17,028 nt of DNA from Comamonadaceae bacterium (GTDB lineage: Bacteria > Pseudomonadota > Gammaproteobacteria > Burkholderiales > Burkholderiaceae_C): assembly GCA_947469815.1 (NCBI GenBank), contig CANIRI010000016.1:1-17028 (forward strand), given 5' to 3'. Both the position numbers and the translations under genes were made by a program. Below, one piece after another: positions 1 to 7,091 of the stretch; position 1 is the first letter of the stretch; every line of letters starts with the position of its first letter. Below the pieces are notes generated by a model. It did not search any database. It saw only the letters and a program-made list of their open reading frames with translations, and was not told the DNA's origin.

Positions 1-22
1 CAGCCCACCGGCCGCAGCATGA
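1..22 (+). CDS. 3' end of an upstream gene (last codons only)
   Basis: In the second forward frame, codons from base 2 read S-P-P-A-A-A and stop at TGA 20-22, overlapping the pta ATG at 19-21 in an ATGA arrangement. Such overlaps are typical of translationally coupled genes. Too little is visible to identify the product. From context, sulfoacetaldehyde acetyltransferase (Xsc), which makes the substrate of Pta, would be the natural neighbour, but this is inference only. Confidence 0.4.
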
Positions 23-945
23 GCGCCACGCATCCGCGACTGCAAGCGCTGATGGCCCGCGCCACGGCGCAGGCGGGCACCAGCCCCGGCGCGTTGGGCT
101 TGGTCTATCCCTGCGACGCGCTGGCGCTCGATGCGGCGCAGCGCATGGCGCACAGCGGCATGGCGCGCCCGGTGCTGATCGGGCCGGCCGCGCTCATCGC
201 CGCAGCGGCTGATGCAGCGCAAGTCGATGTGCGCGATTTCGAACTGATTGACAGCGGCAGCAGCCCATCGAATGCTGCTCTGCGCGCCTGCACCTTGGCG
301 CGCAGCCGGGACCTGCGCGCGCTGATGAAGGGTTCGCTGCACACCGATGAACTGATGGCTGCGGTGGTCAACAAAGAACATGGATTGCGCGGCACCAGCC
401 GCATCAGCCACGCTTTTGTGTTTGACCTGCCGCGCTACCACAAGCTCTTGGCGCTGGCCGATTGCGTGGTCAACATTGCGCCGGATCTGAAGACCAAAAA
501 AGACATTCTGGGCAACGCTGTGGGCCTGCTGCATAAGCTGGGTATCGCGCAGCCCAAAGTCGGCATCGTCGCGGCGGTGGAAGTTGTCAACCCGTCCATT
601 CCCGCCACACTCGATGCTAAAGCGCTGGTCGAGATGGCGCAAGCCGGGGCTTGGCCGGGCGCGATCGTGGAAGGCCCGTTTGGGTTTGACAACGCCTTCT
701 CGGCGGAGGCGGCGCGCATCAAGAAAATCGACTCGCGGGTGGCGGGCGACGCAGATCTTTTGCTCATGCCGGACCTCAACGCTGGCAACATGCTCTACAA
801 GAGTTTCAACTACGTGGGCGGCGGCGATTGCGCCGGTCTGGTGCTGGGCGCGCAAGCGCCTATCGTGCTGACTTCGCGTGCCGACTCGCTGCAATCGCGC
901 ATGGCCTCGGTGGCGCTGGCGGTGCTCGCTGCGGTACCGGCTTAA
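19..945 (+). CDS. pta: Phosphate acetyltransferase, short form (Pta)
   Basis: This 308-residue protein belongs to the phosphate acetyl/butyryltransferase family, which interconverts acetyl phosphate plus CoA with acetyl-CoA plus phosphate in the cytoplasm. Family features seen are the N-terminal stretch LGLVYPCDALAL, the VNKEHGLRGTSRISHAF region near residues 117-133, the VNIAPDLKTKKDILGNA stretch and a C-terminal DLNAGNMLYKS...GGGDCAG region (about 254-275), which line the CoA/phosphate site. The length fits the compact stand-alone enzyme rather than the roughly 700-residue E. coli form. The frame has no stop before the ATG, but another frame ends at TGA 20-22, giving an ATGA overlap that favours the ATG at 19. 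Twenty-three bases separate it from soeA, so the two are probably co-transcribed. A phosphate butyryltransferase, or the C-terminal half of a longer MaoC-Pta fusion, is a less likely reading. Confidence 0.85.
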   Translation: MSATHPRLQALMARATAQAGTSPGALGLVYPCDALALDAAQRMAHSGMARPVLIGPAALIAAAADAAQVDVRDFELIDSGSSPSNAALRACTLARSRDLRALMKGSLHTDELMAAVVNKEHGLRGTSRISHAFVFDLPRYHKLLALADCVVNIAPDLKTKKDILGNAVGLLHKLGIAQPKVGIVAAVEVVNPSIPATLDAKALVEMAQAGAWPGAIVEGPFGFDNAFSAEAARIKKIDSRVAGDADLLLMPDLNAGNMLYKSFNYVGGGDCAGLVLGAQAPIVLTSRADSLQSRMASVALAVLAAVPA

Positions 946-968
946 GGCTTAACAAAGAGACACGCACC

Positions 969-3914
969 ATGTTCAAATTTTTGTCCTCCGAGCCCTTGCA
1001 CCAGCCGCTGGACGCGCCCACGCCGGTGGACGAGACGACGATCAAATGCACCACCTGCTATATGTGTGCCTGCCGCTGCGGCATCCGCGTGCATTTGCGT
1101 GAGGGCGAGGACGGCCCCGAGGTTCGCTACATCGACGGCAACCCGAACCACCCGCTCAACCAGGGCGTGATTTGCGCCAAAGGTGCCTCGGGCATCATGA
1201 AGCAAAAATCACCTGCGCGGCTCACGCAGCCGCTCTTACGCAAAGCCGGCAGCGAACGCGGCGCTGCCGAGTTTGAAGCCATCAGCTGGGAGCGTGCTTA
1301 CGACATTTTGACCACGCGCCTGGCGCACATCCGCGCCACCGATCCGAAGAAGTTTGCGCTCTTCACCGGGCGCGACCAGATGCAGGCTTTGACCGGCTTG
1401 TTCGCCCGCCAGTTCGGCACGCCCAACTACGCAGCACACGGCGGTTTTTGCTCGGTGAACATGGCTGCGGGCATGATTTACAGCATAGGCGGCAGCTTCT
1501 GGGAGTTTGGCGGCCCCGACCTGGAGCGCGCCAAGGTCTTTGTGATGATCGGCACCGCCGAAGACCACCACAGCAACCCGATGAAGATTGCGATCTCCAA
1601 ATTCAAGCGCGATGGCGGGCGCTTTATCTCCATTAACCCGATTCGCACCGGCTATTCGGCGATTGCCGACGAATGGATTCCGATCAAGCCCGGCACCGAC
1701 GGCGCGCTGTTGATGGCGCTCTTGCATGAACTGATCCGCACCGACACGCTGGACAATGCATTTCTCAAGCGCTTTACCAACGCGCCGCAACTGGTGGTGT
1801 TGGACGAGGGTGCTCGCGAAGGGCTGTTTGCCTTTGACCCCAACCCCGAAAAAGGCCCGCCGGGCGACGGCCGCAATCCGCACAACAAGCTGGTCTTCGA
1901 CAAGGCCAGCAGGCAGGTGCTCAATGCCTACCCCGAAGGCATTGCCGATGGCTGCGACCCGGCCCTAGAAGGCCACTACACCCTGGCCGACGGCACGCGG
2001 GTAACCCCTGCCTTTCAGTTGCTGCGCGAGCGCGTAGCCACGTGTACGCCAGAGTGGGCTGCAGCCATTACCGGCATCGCCGCCGAGCGCATCGTGGCGC
2101 TCGCGCAAGAGATGGGCCACGCGGCCTTGAAGCAAGCGTTCGAGCTGCCTATTCCTTGGACCGATGCCTGGGGCAAGCTGCACCCGACCACGCAGGCGCG
2201 GCCCCTGGCTTTCCATGCGATGCGCGGTCTGGCGGCGCATTCCAACGGCTTTCAAACCGTGCGCGCCTTGGCGGTGCTGATGAGTCTTTTGGGCACCATC
2301 GACGCGCCCGGTGGCTTTCGGCATAAAGCGCCCTACCCGCGCCACATCGTGCCGAATTACCGCGCCTTCAATTCGCCCGAGATGATCCAGCCCAACACGC
2401 CGCTGAACGCCGCGCCGCTGGGTTTCCCGGCAAGCCCCGAGGAGTTGGCGATCAACCCGGATGGATCACCTATCCGCATCGACCATGCCTTCTCCTGGGA
2501 GCATCCGCTGTCGGCGCACGGGCTGATGCACAACGTGATTACCAATGCCACGCGCGGCGACCCTTACCGAATCGACACCTTGATGATGTTCATGGCCAAT
2601 ATGGCCTGGAACAGCACCATGAACACCATGGCGATCCGTGAGATGCTCAACCGCAAGGACGACGCTGGCGAATTCATGATTCCTTTTGTGGTGGTCTGCG
2701 ACGCCTTTCAAAGTGAGACCGTGGCCTTTGCCGATTTGGTGCTGCCCGACACCACCTATTTGGAGCGCCATGACGTGATGGGTATGTTGGACCGGCCTAT
2801 CTCCGAATTCGACGGCCCGGTGGATTCGGTGCGTGTGCCGGTGGTCAAGCCGCTGGGGGAGTGCAAACCCTTCCAAGAAGTGCTGATTGAACTGGCCGGG
2901 CGCTTGAAGTTCCCTGCTTTCACCACGCCCGAGGGCGCGCGCAAGTTCACCGGCTATACGGACTTTGTAGTCAACTTTCAGCCGCAGCCCGGCATTGGCT
3001 TTTTGATGGGCTGGCGTGGCAAGAATGGCGATGAACATTTGCGCGGCGAACCCAACCCCAAGCAGTGGGAAGCCTACGAACAAAACAACTGCGTGTTCCA
3101 GTACCACATGCCCAAGAGCATGCATTTCATGCGCAACTGGAACCGTGAATACCTGGACTTTGCCAAAGAAAAAGGCTGGCGGAAAAAGAACGATCCGGTG
3201 CAACTGGCGATTTATTCCGACACTTTGCAGGCCTTCCGGTTGGCCGCGCAAGGCAAGAGCGCGGGCCGCCAACCGCCTGAGCATTTACGCGCGCGCATTG
3301 ACACCTATGTCGACCCGCTGCCATTTTGGTACGCGCCCCTGGAAGACGCTGCCACCGACCTGGGCAGCTATCCGCTCAACGCCGTGACCCAGCGGCCCAT
3401 GGCCATGTACCACTCCTGGGATTCGCAAAATGCCTGGTTGCGCCAGATCCACAGCCACAACTACCTCAACGTCAACCCGCGCACCGCGCTGGCCGCCGGT
3501 ATTGCCGACGGCGGCTGGGCCTGGGTAGAGAGCCAATGGGGCAAAGTGCGCTGTATGGTGCGCCACAGCGAGGCCGTAGAGCCCGGCACCGTGTGGACCT
3601 GGAACGCGATTGGCAAGGCCGATGGCGCATGGCAACTCGCCCCCGGCTCGGATGAAGCGCGCAAAGGCTTTTTGCTCAACCATTTGATTTCCGAAGAATT
3701 GCCAATGCGCGGCACGCCCAGCGGCACGGTGAGCAATTCGGACCCGATTACCGGCCAAGCCGGCTGGTACGACGTGCGCGTGCGCATTCGGCCGGCCTCG
3801 CCCGATGAAGCCGGCGAGACCTTTCCACAGATGGCCAGCATGCCCAGCATCCCGGGCGTGGTGGGCAAAGCAGCGCAGGTATTGCGCTATTTCGCCGGAG
3901 GCAAAAAAACATGA
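969..3914 (+). CDS. soeA: Molybdopterin oxidoreductase large subunit, SoeA-type sulfite dehydrogenase
   Basis: A 981-residue catalytic subunit of the DMSO reductase superfamily, predicted to bind Mo-bis(MGD) and one [4Fe-4S] cluster. The cluster ligands fit C30-x2-C33-x3-C37-x31-C69, with two extra cysteines (C27, C35) in the same loop. The likely molybdenum ligand is C161 in GGFCSVNMAAG. The N-terminus has no twin-arginine signal, so the protein should stay in the cytoplasm, as SoeA does and unlike DmsA or PsrA. The C-terminal part, with NVNPRTALAAGIADG and a GTVSNSDP stretch, resembles the dinucleotide-binding domain of the family. The ATG at 969 follows AAAGAGA and is preferred over longer upstream starts that would run into pta. 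SoeA oxidises sulfite to sulfate and passes electrons through SoeB and SoeC to quinone. A polysulfide/thiosulfate reductase-like or formate dehydrogenase-like activity cannot be excluded from sequence alone. Confidence 0.8.
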   Translation: MFKFLSSEPLHQPLDAPTPVDETTIKCTTCYMCACRCGIRVHLREGEDGPEVRYIDGNPNHPLNQGVICAKGASGIMKQKSPARLTQPLLRKAGSERGAAEFEAISWERAYDILTTRLAHIRATDPKKFALFTGRDQMQALTGLFARQFGTPNYAAHGGFCSVNMAAGMIYSIGGSFWEFGGPDLERAKVFVMIGTAEDHHSNPMKIAISKFKRDGGRFISINPIRTGYSAIADEWIPIKPGTDGALLMALLHELIRTDTLDNAFLKRFTNAPQLVVLDEGAREGLFAFDPNPEKGPPGDGRNPHNKLVFDKASRQVLNAYPEGIADGCDPALEGHYTLADGTRVTPAFQLLRERVATCTPEWAAAITGIAAERIVALAQEMGHAALKQAFELPIPWTDAWGKLHPTTQARPLAFHAMRGLAAHSNGFQTVRALAVLMSLLGTIDAPGGFRHKAPYPRHIVPNYRAFNSPEMIQPNTPLNAAPLGFPASPEELAINPDGSPIRIDHAFSWEHPLSAHGLMHNVITNATRGDPYRIDTLMMFMANMAWNSTMNTMAIREMLNRKDDAGEFMIPFVVVCDAFQSETVAFADLVLPDTTYLERHDVMGMLDRPISEFDGPVDSVRVPVVKPLGECKPFQEVLIELAGRLKFPAFTTPEGARKFTGYTDFVVNFQPQPGIGFLMGWRGKNGDEHLRGEPNPKQWEAYEQNNCVFQYHMPKSMHFMRNWNREYLDFAKEKGWRKKNDPVQLAIYSDTLQAFRLAAQGKSAGRQPPEHLRARIDTYVDPLPFWYAPLEDAATDLGSYPLNAVTQRPMAMYHSWDSQNAWLRQIHSHNYLNVNPRTALAAGIADGGWAWVESQWGKVRCMVRHSEAVEPGTVWTWNAIGKADGAWQLAPGSDEARKGFLLNHLISEELPMRGTPSGTVSNSDPITGQAGWYDVRVRIRPASPDEAGETFPQMASMPSIPGVVGKAAQVLRYFAGGKKT

Positions 3915-4669
3915 TCCAGTGGCTCAGAGACCTCTTGCAATCGCCCTTGGCCGAAGGTGGCGGTGGAGTAGCGCAGGACACATCGCCTCCGGTGCGGGTG
4001 CGTGCCCGCCAGGGCGAAACTTTGGCCAAGCAACTGGCCTTGGTCATTGACTTAAACGTATGCGTGGGCTGCCAAGCTTGCGTCACGTCCTGCAAGCAAT
4101 GGAACACATCGGGCAGCGCTGGGCCGCTCGCGGATTTGAATGCCTACGGTGCCAACCCGACGGGTACTTTTTTCAACCGGGTGCAGACCTACGAGGCCGG
4201 TGAGTTTCCGGGCACCGACACCATCCACTTCCCCAAAAGCTGCTTGCATTGCGAAGACGCGCCCTGCGTGCCGGTGTGCCCCACCGGCGCGAGCTACAAG
4301 CGGGTGGAAGACGGCATCGTGCTGGTCGATTACGACAAATGCATTGGCTGCAAATACTGCGCCTGGGCCTGCCCCTATGGCGCGCGCGAATTGGATGAAG
4401 AGCGCCAGGTCATGACCAAGTGCACGCTGTGCGTGGACCGGGTGTACGACCCCCTGCTGCCCGAGGCGGATCGCCAGCCCGCTTGCGTGCAGGCCTGCCC
4501 CACCAATGCGCGCTTGTTTGGCGACATCAAAGACCCCGAAAGCGTGGTCAGCAAAGCCATCGCCGAGCGCGGCGGCTACCAGCTCATGCCTGAGTGGGAC
4601 ACGCAGCCGGCCAACCATTACCTGCCCCGGCGGATCACGGCGCAGGCCAAGCCTGCTGCACCAGAGTAA
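3911..4669 (+). CDS. soeB: Four-cluster ferredoxin-like electron transfer subunit, SoeB-type
   Basis: A 252-residue iron-sulfur subunit of the DmsB/NrfC/PsrB family. Sixteen cysteines fall in four groups: C51/C54/C57/C61, C111/C114/C119/C123, C144/C147/C150/C154 and C171/C174/C192/C196, enough for four [4Fe-4S] clusters forming a wire from the molybdenum subunit to the membrane subunit. There is no signal peptide, matching a cytoplasmic complex. Residues 1-40 are a poorly conserved extension before the ferredoxin fold. The start codon overlaps the soeA stop as ATGA (3911-3914), so translation is probably coupled. soeC starts 6 bases after the stop. The assignment to Soe rather than Dms or Psr rests on the absence of export signals and the pta neighbour. 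Confidence 0.82.
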   Translation: MIQWLRDLLQSPLAEGGGGVAQDTSPPVRVRARQGETLAKQLALVIDLNVCVGCQACVTSCKQWNTSGSAGPLADLNAYGANPTGTFFNRVQTYEAGEFPGTDTIHFPKSCLHCEDAPCVPVCPTGASYKRVEDGIVLVDYDKCIGCKYCAWACPYGARELDEERQVMTKCTLCVDRVYDPLLPEADRQPACVQACPTNARLFGDIKDPESVVSKAIAERGGYQLMPEWDTQPANHYLPRRITAQAKPAAPE

Positions 4670-4675
4670 GCCGCC

Positions 4676-5608
4676 ATGCATCCTGCTTTTTCTATTTTGT
4701 TTTTCACCACCTTAGCCGGTGCTGCGCAGGGCCTTTTGGTGGCGCTGGCGCTGGCGCAGATTGCCGGTGTCGCCACCGACGGCAACCTCGTGCTGCGCGC
4801 CGTGGGTCTTGGCGTAGCGCTGTTGCTGGCCGGCCTGGCTGCATCGTTTCTGCACTTGGGTCACAAGATGCGTGCCTGGCGCGCGGTGCTCATGTGGCGC
4901 ACGTCCTGGATGTCGCGCGAAGTCATCGTTATGCCCGCGTACATCGGCTTGGCCGCGCTGTGGTGGTTGGTGCTGTACACCGGGTCGGATAGCGCGCTGG
5001 CGCGCGCGCTGCCCTGGGCTATCGTGTTGGGTGCGCTCGTGCTCTGGTACTGCACCGCCATGATTTATGCGTGCCTGCGCTTCATCCAGGAATGGGCGCA
5101 CTGGAGCACGGTGGCCAACTTCATCTTGATTGGTCTGGCCACAGGCGGCGCGTTGGCCTGTGCGCTGGCAGCATCCGCCGGAGAGGGCGCGTTGCTTGCA
5201 GCACTGGCACCGTGGACCACGCTGGCCACGCTGCTGGCCGCGCTAATTCGCTGGCACAGCCTGCGCCGCAATGCCGCGTTGCGCCCGGTCTCCACGTTGC
5301 AATCAGCCACGGGCATCTCTGCGCGCAAGCTGGTGCAAAAGTCCATGGGCATGTCCGCCGGTGCATTCAACACCCGCGAGTTTTTCCACGGTGCCAGCCA
5401 GTTCGCGTTGCGCAATGTGCGCTGGGCTTTTGTGCTGGGTTTGTTTGTGCTGCCCTTGGCGCTACAACTCTGCGCCCTCACCAGCGCCGCCACCTGGCCT
5501 TGGGCTTGGGCCGCCCTGTTGCAAGCCCCTGCGTTGATTGCCGAGCGCTGGGTCTTCTTCGCCCAGGCCAAGCATCCGCAGAATCTGTACTACCAGGTTG
5601 TGGGTTGA
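4676..5608 (+). CDS. soeC: DmsC-family membrane anchor and quinone-reactive subunit, SoeC-type
   Basis: A 310-residue integral membrane protein with about eight hydrophobic segments, roughly residues 5-30, 37-60, 84-104, 112-135, 145-167, 170-190, 250-268 and 275-300. The segment count, the conserved start HPAFSILFFTTLAGAAQG, the SFLHLG motif after helix 2 and the RAWRAVLMWRTSWMSREV loop are typical of the DmsC anchor family. It should hold the SoeAB pair on the inner face of the membrane and exchange electrons with the quinone pool. The gene starts 6 bases after soeB and closes the operon. No strong terminator hairpin follows. Its stop codon touches a 13-bp direct repeat that recurs beyond mqsA. 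Confidence 0.82.
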   Translation: MHPAFSILFFTTLAGAAQGLLVALALAQIAGVATDGNLVLRAVGLGVALLLAGLAASFLHLGHKMRAWRAVLMWRTSWMSREVIVMPAYIGLAALWWLVLYTGSDSALARALPWAIVLGALVLWYCTAMIYACLRFIQEWAHWSTVANFILIGLATGGALACALAASAGEGALLAALAPWTTLATLLAALIRWHSLRRNAALRPVSTLQSATGISARKLVQKSMGMSAGAFNTREFFHGASQFALRNVRWAFVLGLFVLPLALQLCALTSAATWPWAWAALLQAPALIAERWVFFAQAKHPQNLYYQVVG

Positions 5609-5619
5609 AGGGTTAGGGC
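5607..5619 (+). repeat. Left copy of 13-bp direct repeat flanking mqsRA
   Basis: GAAGGGTTAGGGC begins on the last two bases of the soeC stop codon. An identical copy occurs at 6449-6461, after mqsA. The copies bracket the lower-GC toxin-antitoxin module and could be a target-site duplication or a recombination scar. Confidence 0.6.
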
Positions 5620-5639
5620 GGCGGCGCGATTGAAACCGG

Positions 5640-5670
5640 TTGCCGAGGGCATTGAAAAAGCCCATAGAAT
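5640..5670 (+). promoter_or_regulatory. Predicted sigma-70 promoter of mqsRA
   Basis: A -10 box TAGAAT (5665-5670, five of six consensus bases) lies 19 bp after TTGCCG (5640-5645). The -10 box abuts the palindrome at 5670-5686, so a repressor on the palindrome would block RNA polymerase. The -35 match is weak. Confidence 0.4.
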
Positions 5671-5686
5671 TACCCTAAAGGGGTAA
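5670..5686 (+). promoter_or_regulatory. Palindromic operator, likely MqsA binding site
   Basis: The inverted repeat TTACCC-TAAAG-GGGTAA has 6-bp perfect arms and a 5-base centre, and ends directly before the mqsR start codon. In E. coli the MqsA antitoxin binds palindromes of the form AACCT-N-AGGTT at its own promoter. The layout here is the same with a different arm sequence, so autoregulation is inferred. Confidence 0.55.
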
Positions 5687-5998
5687 ATGCAAACTATGGC
5701 AAAACCAAGCTATCCGTTAGCCACAGTTCAATCCCAGGTCATCACATTGAAAGCAGCGGCTTTCACAGCGTCCGCCATCAACGGCGGGCAGATTGACCTA
5801 GGCCTGACCCTTGCTGAAATGATAGCGACCATCCACTCAGCCGAGGAAAGCGACTTTTACAAAACCATGCCGAACAACACCATCAAAGGCGCATTTCAAG
5901 ACGTTTACCACCTCACGACGCCGTTGTCGGATGTGGCCTACACCAAGTTTTGCCTGCACCCGCTGAGTAAGGTGGTTGTATCTTTCAAAAGGAAATGA
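5687..5998 (+). CDS. mqsR: MqsR toxin, mRNA interferase
   Basis: A 103-residue protein of the MqsR family, a RelE-fold ribosome-independent RNase that in E. coli cuts mRNA at GCU/GCA sites and halts growth. Hallmarks seen are ESDFYKTM (about 64-71), FQDVYHL and the terminal VVSFKRK, which align with the E. coli segments carrying the active-site Lys, Gln, Tyr and Lys. The length is close to the 98 residues of E. coli MqsR. The ATG at 5687 follows AAAGGGG closely. An in-frame ATG at 5696 would be 3 residues shorter and is also possible. The toxin precedes the antitoxin, as is normal for mqsRA. GC content in sampled 60-base blocks is about 45-53%, clearly below the neighbours, which suggests acquisition. 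Confidence 0.88.
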   Translation: MQTMAKPSYPLATVQSQVITLKAAAFTASAINGGQIDLGLTLAEMIATIHSAEESDFYKTMPNNTIKGAFQDVYHLTTPLSDVAYTKFCLHPLSKVVVSFKRK

Positions 5999-5999
5999 T

Positions 6000-6422
6000 G
6001 TGAAAAAAAGACCCCCAAAACTTTGTCCCAACTGCGAAACCGGGCACCTTCATCCGGTAGTTCGTGACGTCACGATCACCCGACAAAAACTCAGTCTTAA
6101 CGTCCCAGACATCGCTGGCGCTTTTTGTGATCATTGCGATGAAATCGAATTTGACGGCACGACCGATTCAGCACAGCGTTACGCTGAAGCGGGCGATCGG
6201 CTCGTCTTGCAAAACCGGGTCACCGCCGCAGCTACATTGAAGATGCAGCGCAAAAAGCTCAAACTTACACAGGAACAGGCCTCGCGCCTCACGGGCGGTG
6301 GCCACAATGCATTCTCTCGGTATGAAACTGGGGTTGCGACGCCGTTGCCAGCGGTAGTGAACCTCTTCAGCCTACTTGACAAGCATCCAGAGATGTTGAA
6401 AGAGCTGGATTTCACGGGCTGA
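6000..6422 (+). CDS. mqsA: MqsA antitoxin, zinc-binding and HTH transcriptional regulator
   Basis: A 140-residue two-domain antitoxin. The N-terminal domain has C9-x2-C12 and C43-x2-C46, which bind structural zinc and in E. coli MqsA form the face that sequesters MqsR. The C-terminal XRE-type helix-turn-helix (about 70-135) carries GGGHNAFSRYETG, where the Asn and Arg match the E. coli DNA-reading residues, followed by LLDKHPEML. The chosen start is the GTG at 6000, placed 6 bases after AGGA (5990-5993) and 1 base after the mqsR stop. The only longer option is a TTG at 5976 inside mqsR with no ribosome-binding site. MqsA should neutralise MqsR and repress the operon through the palindrome at 5670-5686. 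Codon use is AT-richer than the surrounding genes. Confidence 0.88.
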   Translation: MKKRPPKLCPNCETGHLHPVVRDVTITRQKLSLNVPDIAGAFCDHCDEIEFDGTTDSAQRYAEAGDRLVLQNRVTAAATLKMQRKKLKLTQEQASRLTGGGHNAFSRYETGVATPLPAVVNLFSLLDKHPEMLKELDFTG

Positions 6423-6448
6423 AACGCAGATATCGCCAGGCCCATTGG

Positions 6449-6461
6449 GAAGGGTTAGGGC
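6449..6461 (+). repeat. Right copy of 13-bp direct repeat flanking mqsRA
   Basis: GAAGGGTTAGGGC is identical to 5607-5619. It overlaps the 10-bp palindrome TAGGGCCCTA (6456-6465) in the gap between the converging mqsA and glutathione peroxidase genes. Confidence 0.6.
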
Positions 6462-6476
6462 CCTACTCGCAAAGGC

Positions 6477-7079
6477 TCAAGGTTGCTTCGCCAGCGCCTT
6501 TTTGATGTCGCCCATGATGCGGTTGCTTTGCGGCGTGGTCATGCTGGCATAGCTGTCGATGAACTTGCCGTCGCGCCCGATCAGGTACTTGTAGAAGTTC
6601 CAACGCGGAGCACTACCGCCGGCTTTGATCAGCTCGGCAAACAGCGGATTGATTTCCTTGCCGCTGACCACGGTTTTGGAAAACATGGGAAATTTCACGC
6701 CGTAAGTGTTGTAACAAAAGTCGGCGATTTCTTTGGACTTGCCAGGCTCCTGCTCGCCAAAGTCGTTGGATGGAAAACCCAGCACAACCAGACCTTGCGC
6801 CGAGTAGTCGGCGTAGAGTTTCTCCAGGCCTTCGTACTGGGGCGTGAAGCCGCAGTAACTGGCCGTGTTGACCACCAGCAGCACCTTGCCCGCGTATTGG
6901 CAGAGGTTTTGTGGCGTGTCGTCCTGCAGCCGGGGAAAGGTTTTGTTCAGTAGTGCGGGGCAGCTTCCCGCGCTTTTGCCGGCACCGGCTGACTGGGCGA
7001 ACAGCGAACCTGAAAAGAGGAGTGCAACGCCGACCAGCGTTGTAGTTGCAAGGCGGAGCACGTTGTTGACGCGGTGCAA
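6477..7079 (-). CDS. Glutathione peroxidase family thiol peroxidase, secreted
   Basis: A 200-residue thioredoxin-fold peroxidase that reduces hydroperoxides. The catalytic set is present: C76 in NTASYCGFT, Q110 in FGEQEPG, and W160-N161 in APRWNFYKY. It is the cysteine rather than the selenocysteine form. Residues 8-28 form a hydrophobic signal segment with likely cleavage near residues 28-32, so it should act in the periplasm, whereas E. coli BtuE-type enzymes have no such leader. Residues 33-60 contain extra cysteines C40 and C60. The start is a TTG at 7079. An in-frame TGA five codons upstream rules out an earlier start, and a GTG at codon 7 is the only near alternative. It lies 12 bases after the small membrane gene at 7092-7235 and shares its promoter. 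The reductant could be thioredoxin rather than glutathione. Confidence 0.85.
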   Translation of the reverse strand: MHRVNNVLRLATTTLVGVALLFSGSLFAQSAGAGKSAGSCPALLNKTFPRLQDDTPQNLCQYAGKVLLVVNTASYCGFTPQYEGLEKLYADYSAQGLVVLGFPSNDFGEQEPGKSKEIADFCYNTYGVKFPMFSKTVVSGKEINPLFAELIKAGGSAPRWNFYKYLIGRDGKFIDSYASMTTPQSNRIMGDIKKALAKQP

Positions 7080-7091
7080 GGGCTTGGTCTT

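Noticed and set aside
828..968. Longer start for the soeA frame, giving 1028 residues
   Set aside because: It runs through the end of pta in another frame. ATG 969 has a ribosome-binding site and gives the family N-terminus just before the cysteine cluster.
1236..3284. Two long antisense frames opposite soeA (215 and 272 codons)
   Set aside because: Their composition mirrors soeA, with no domain and no plausible ribosome-binding site.
6439..6465. Possible bidirectional terminator (GGCCC...GGGCC, and palindrome TAGGGCCCTA) between mqsA and the peroxidase gene
   Set aside because: The stem is only about 5 bp with no T run on either strand, too weak to call.
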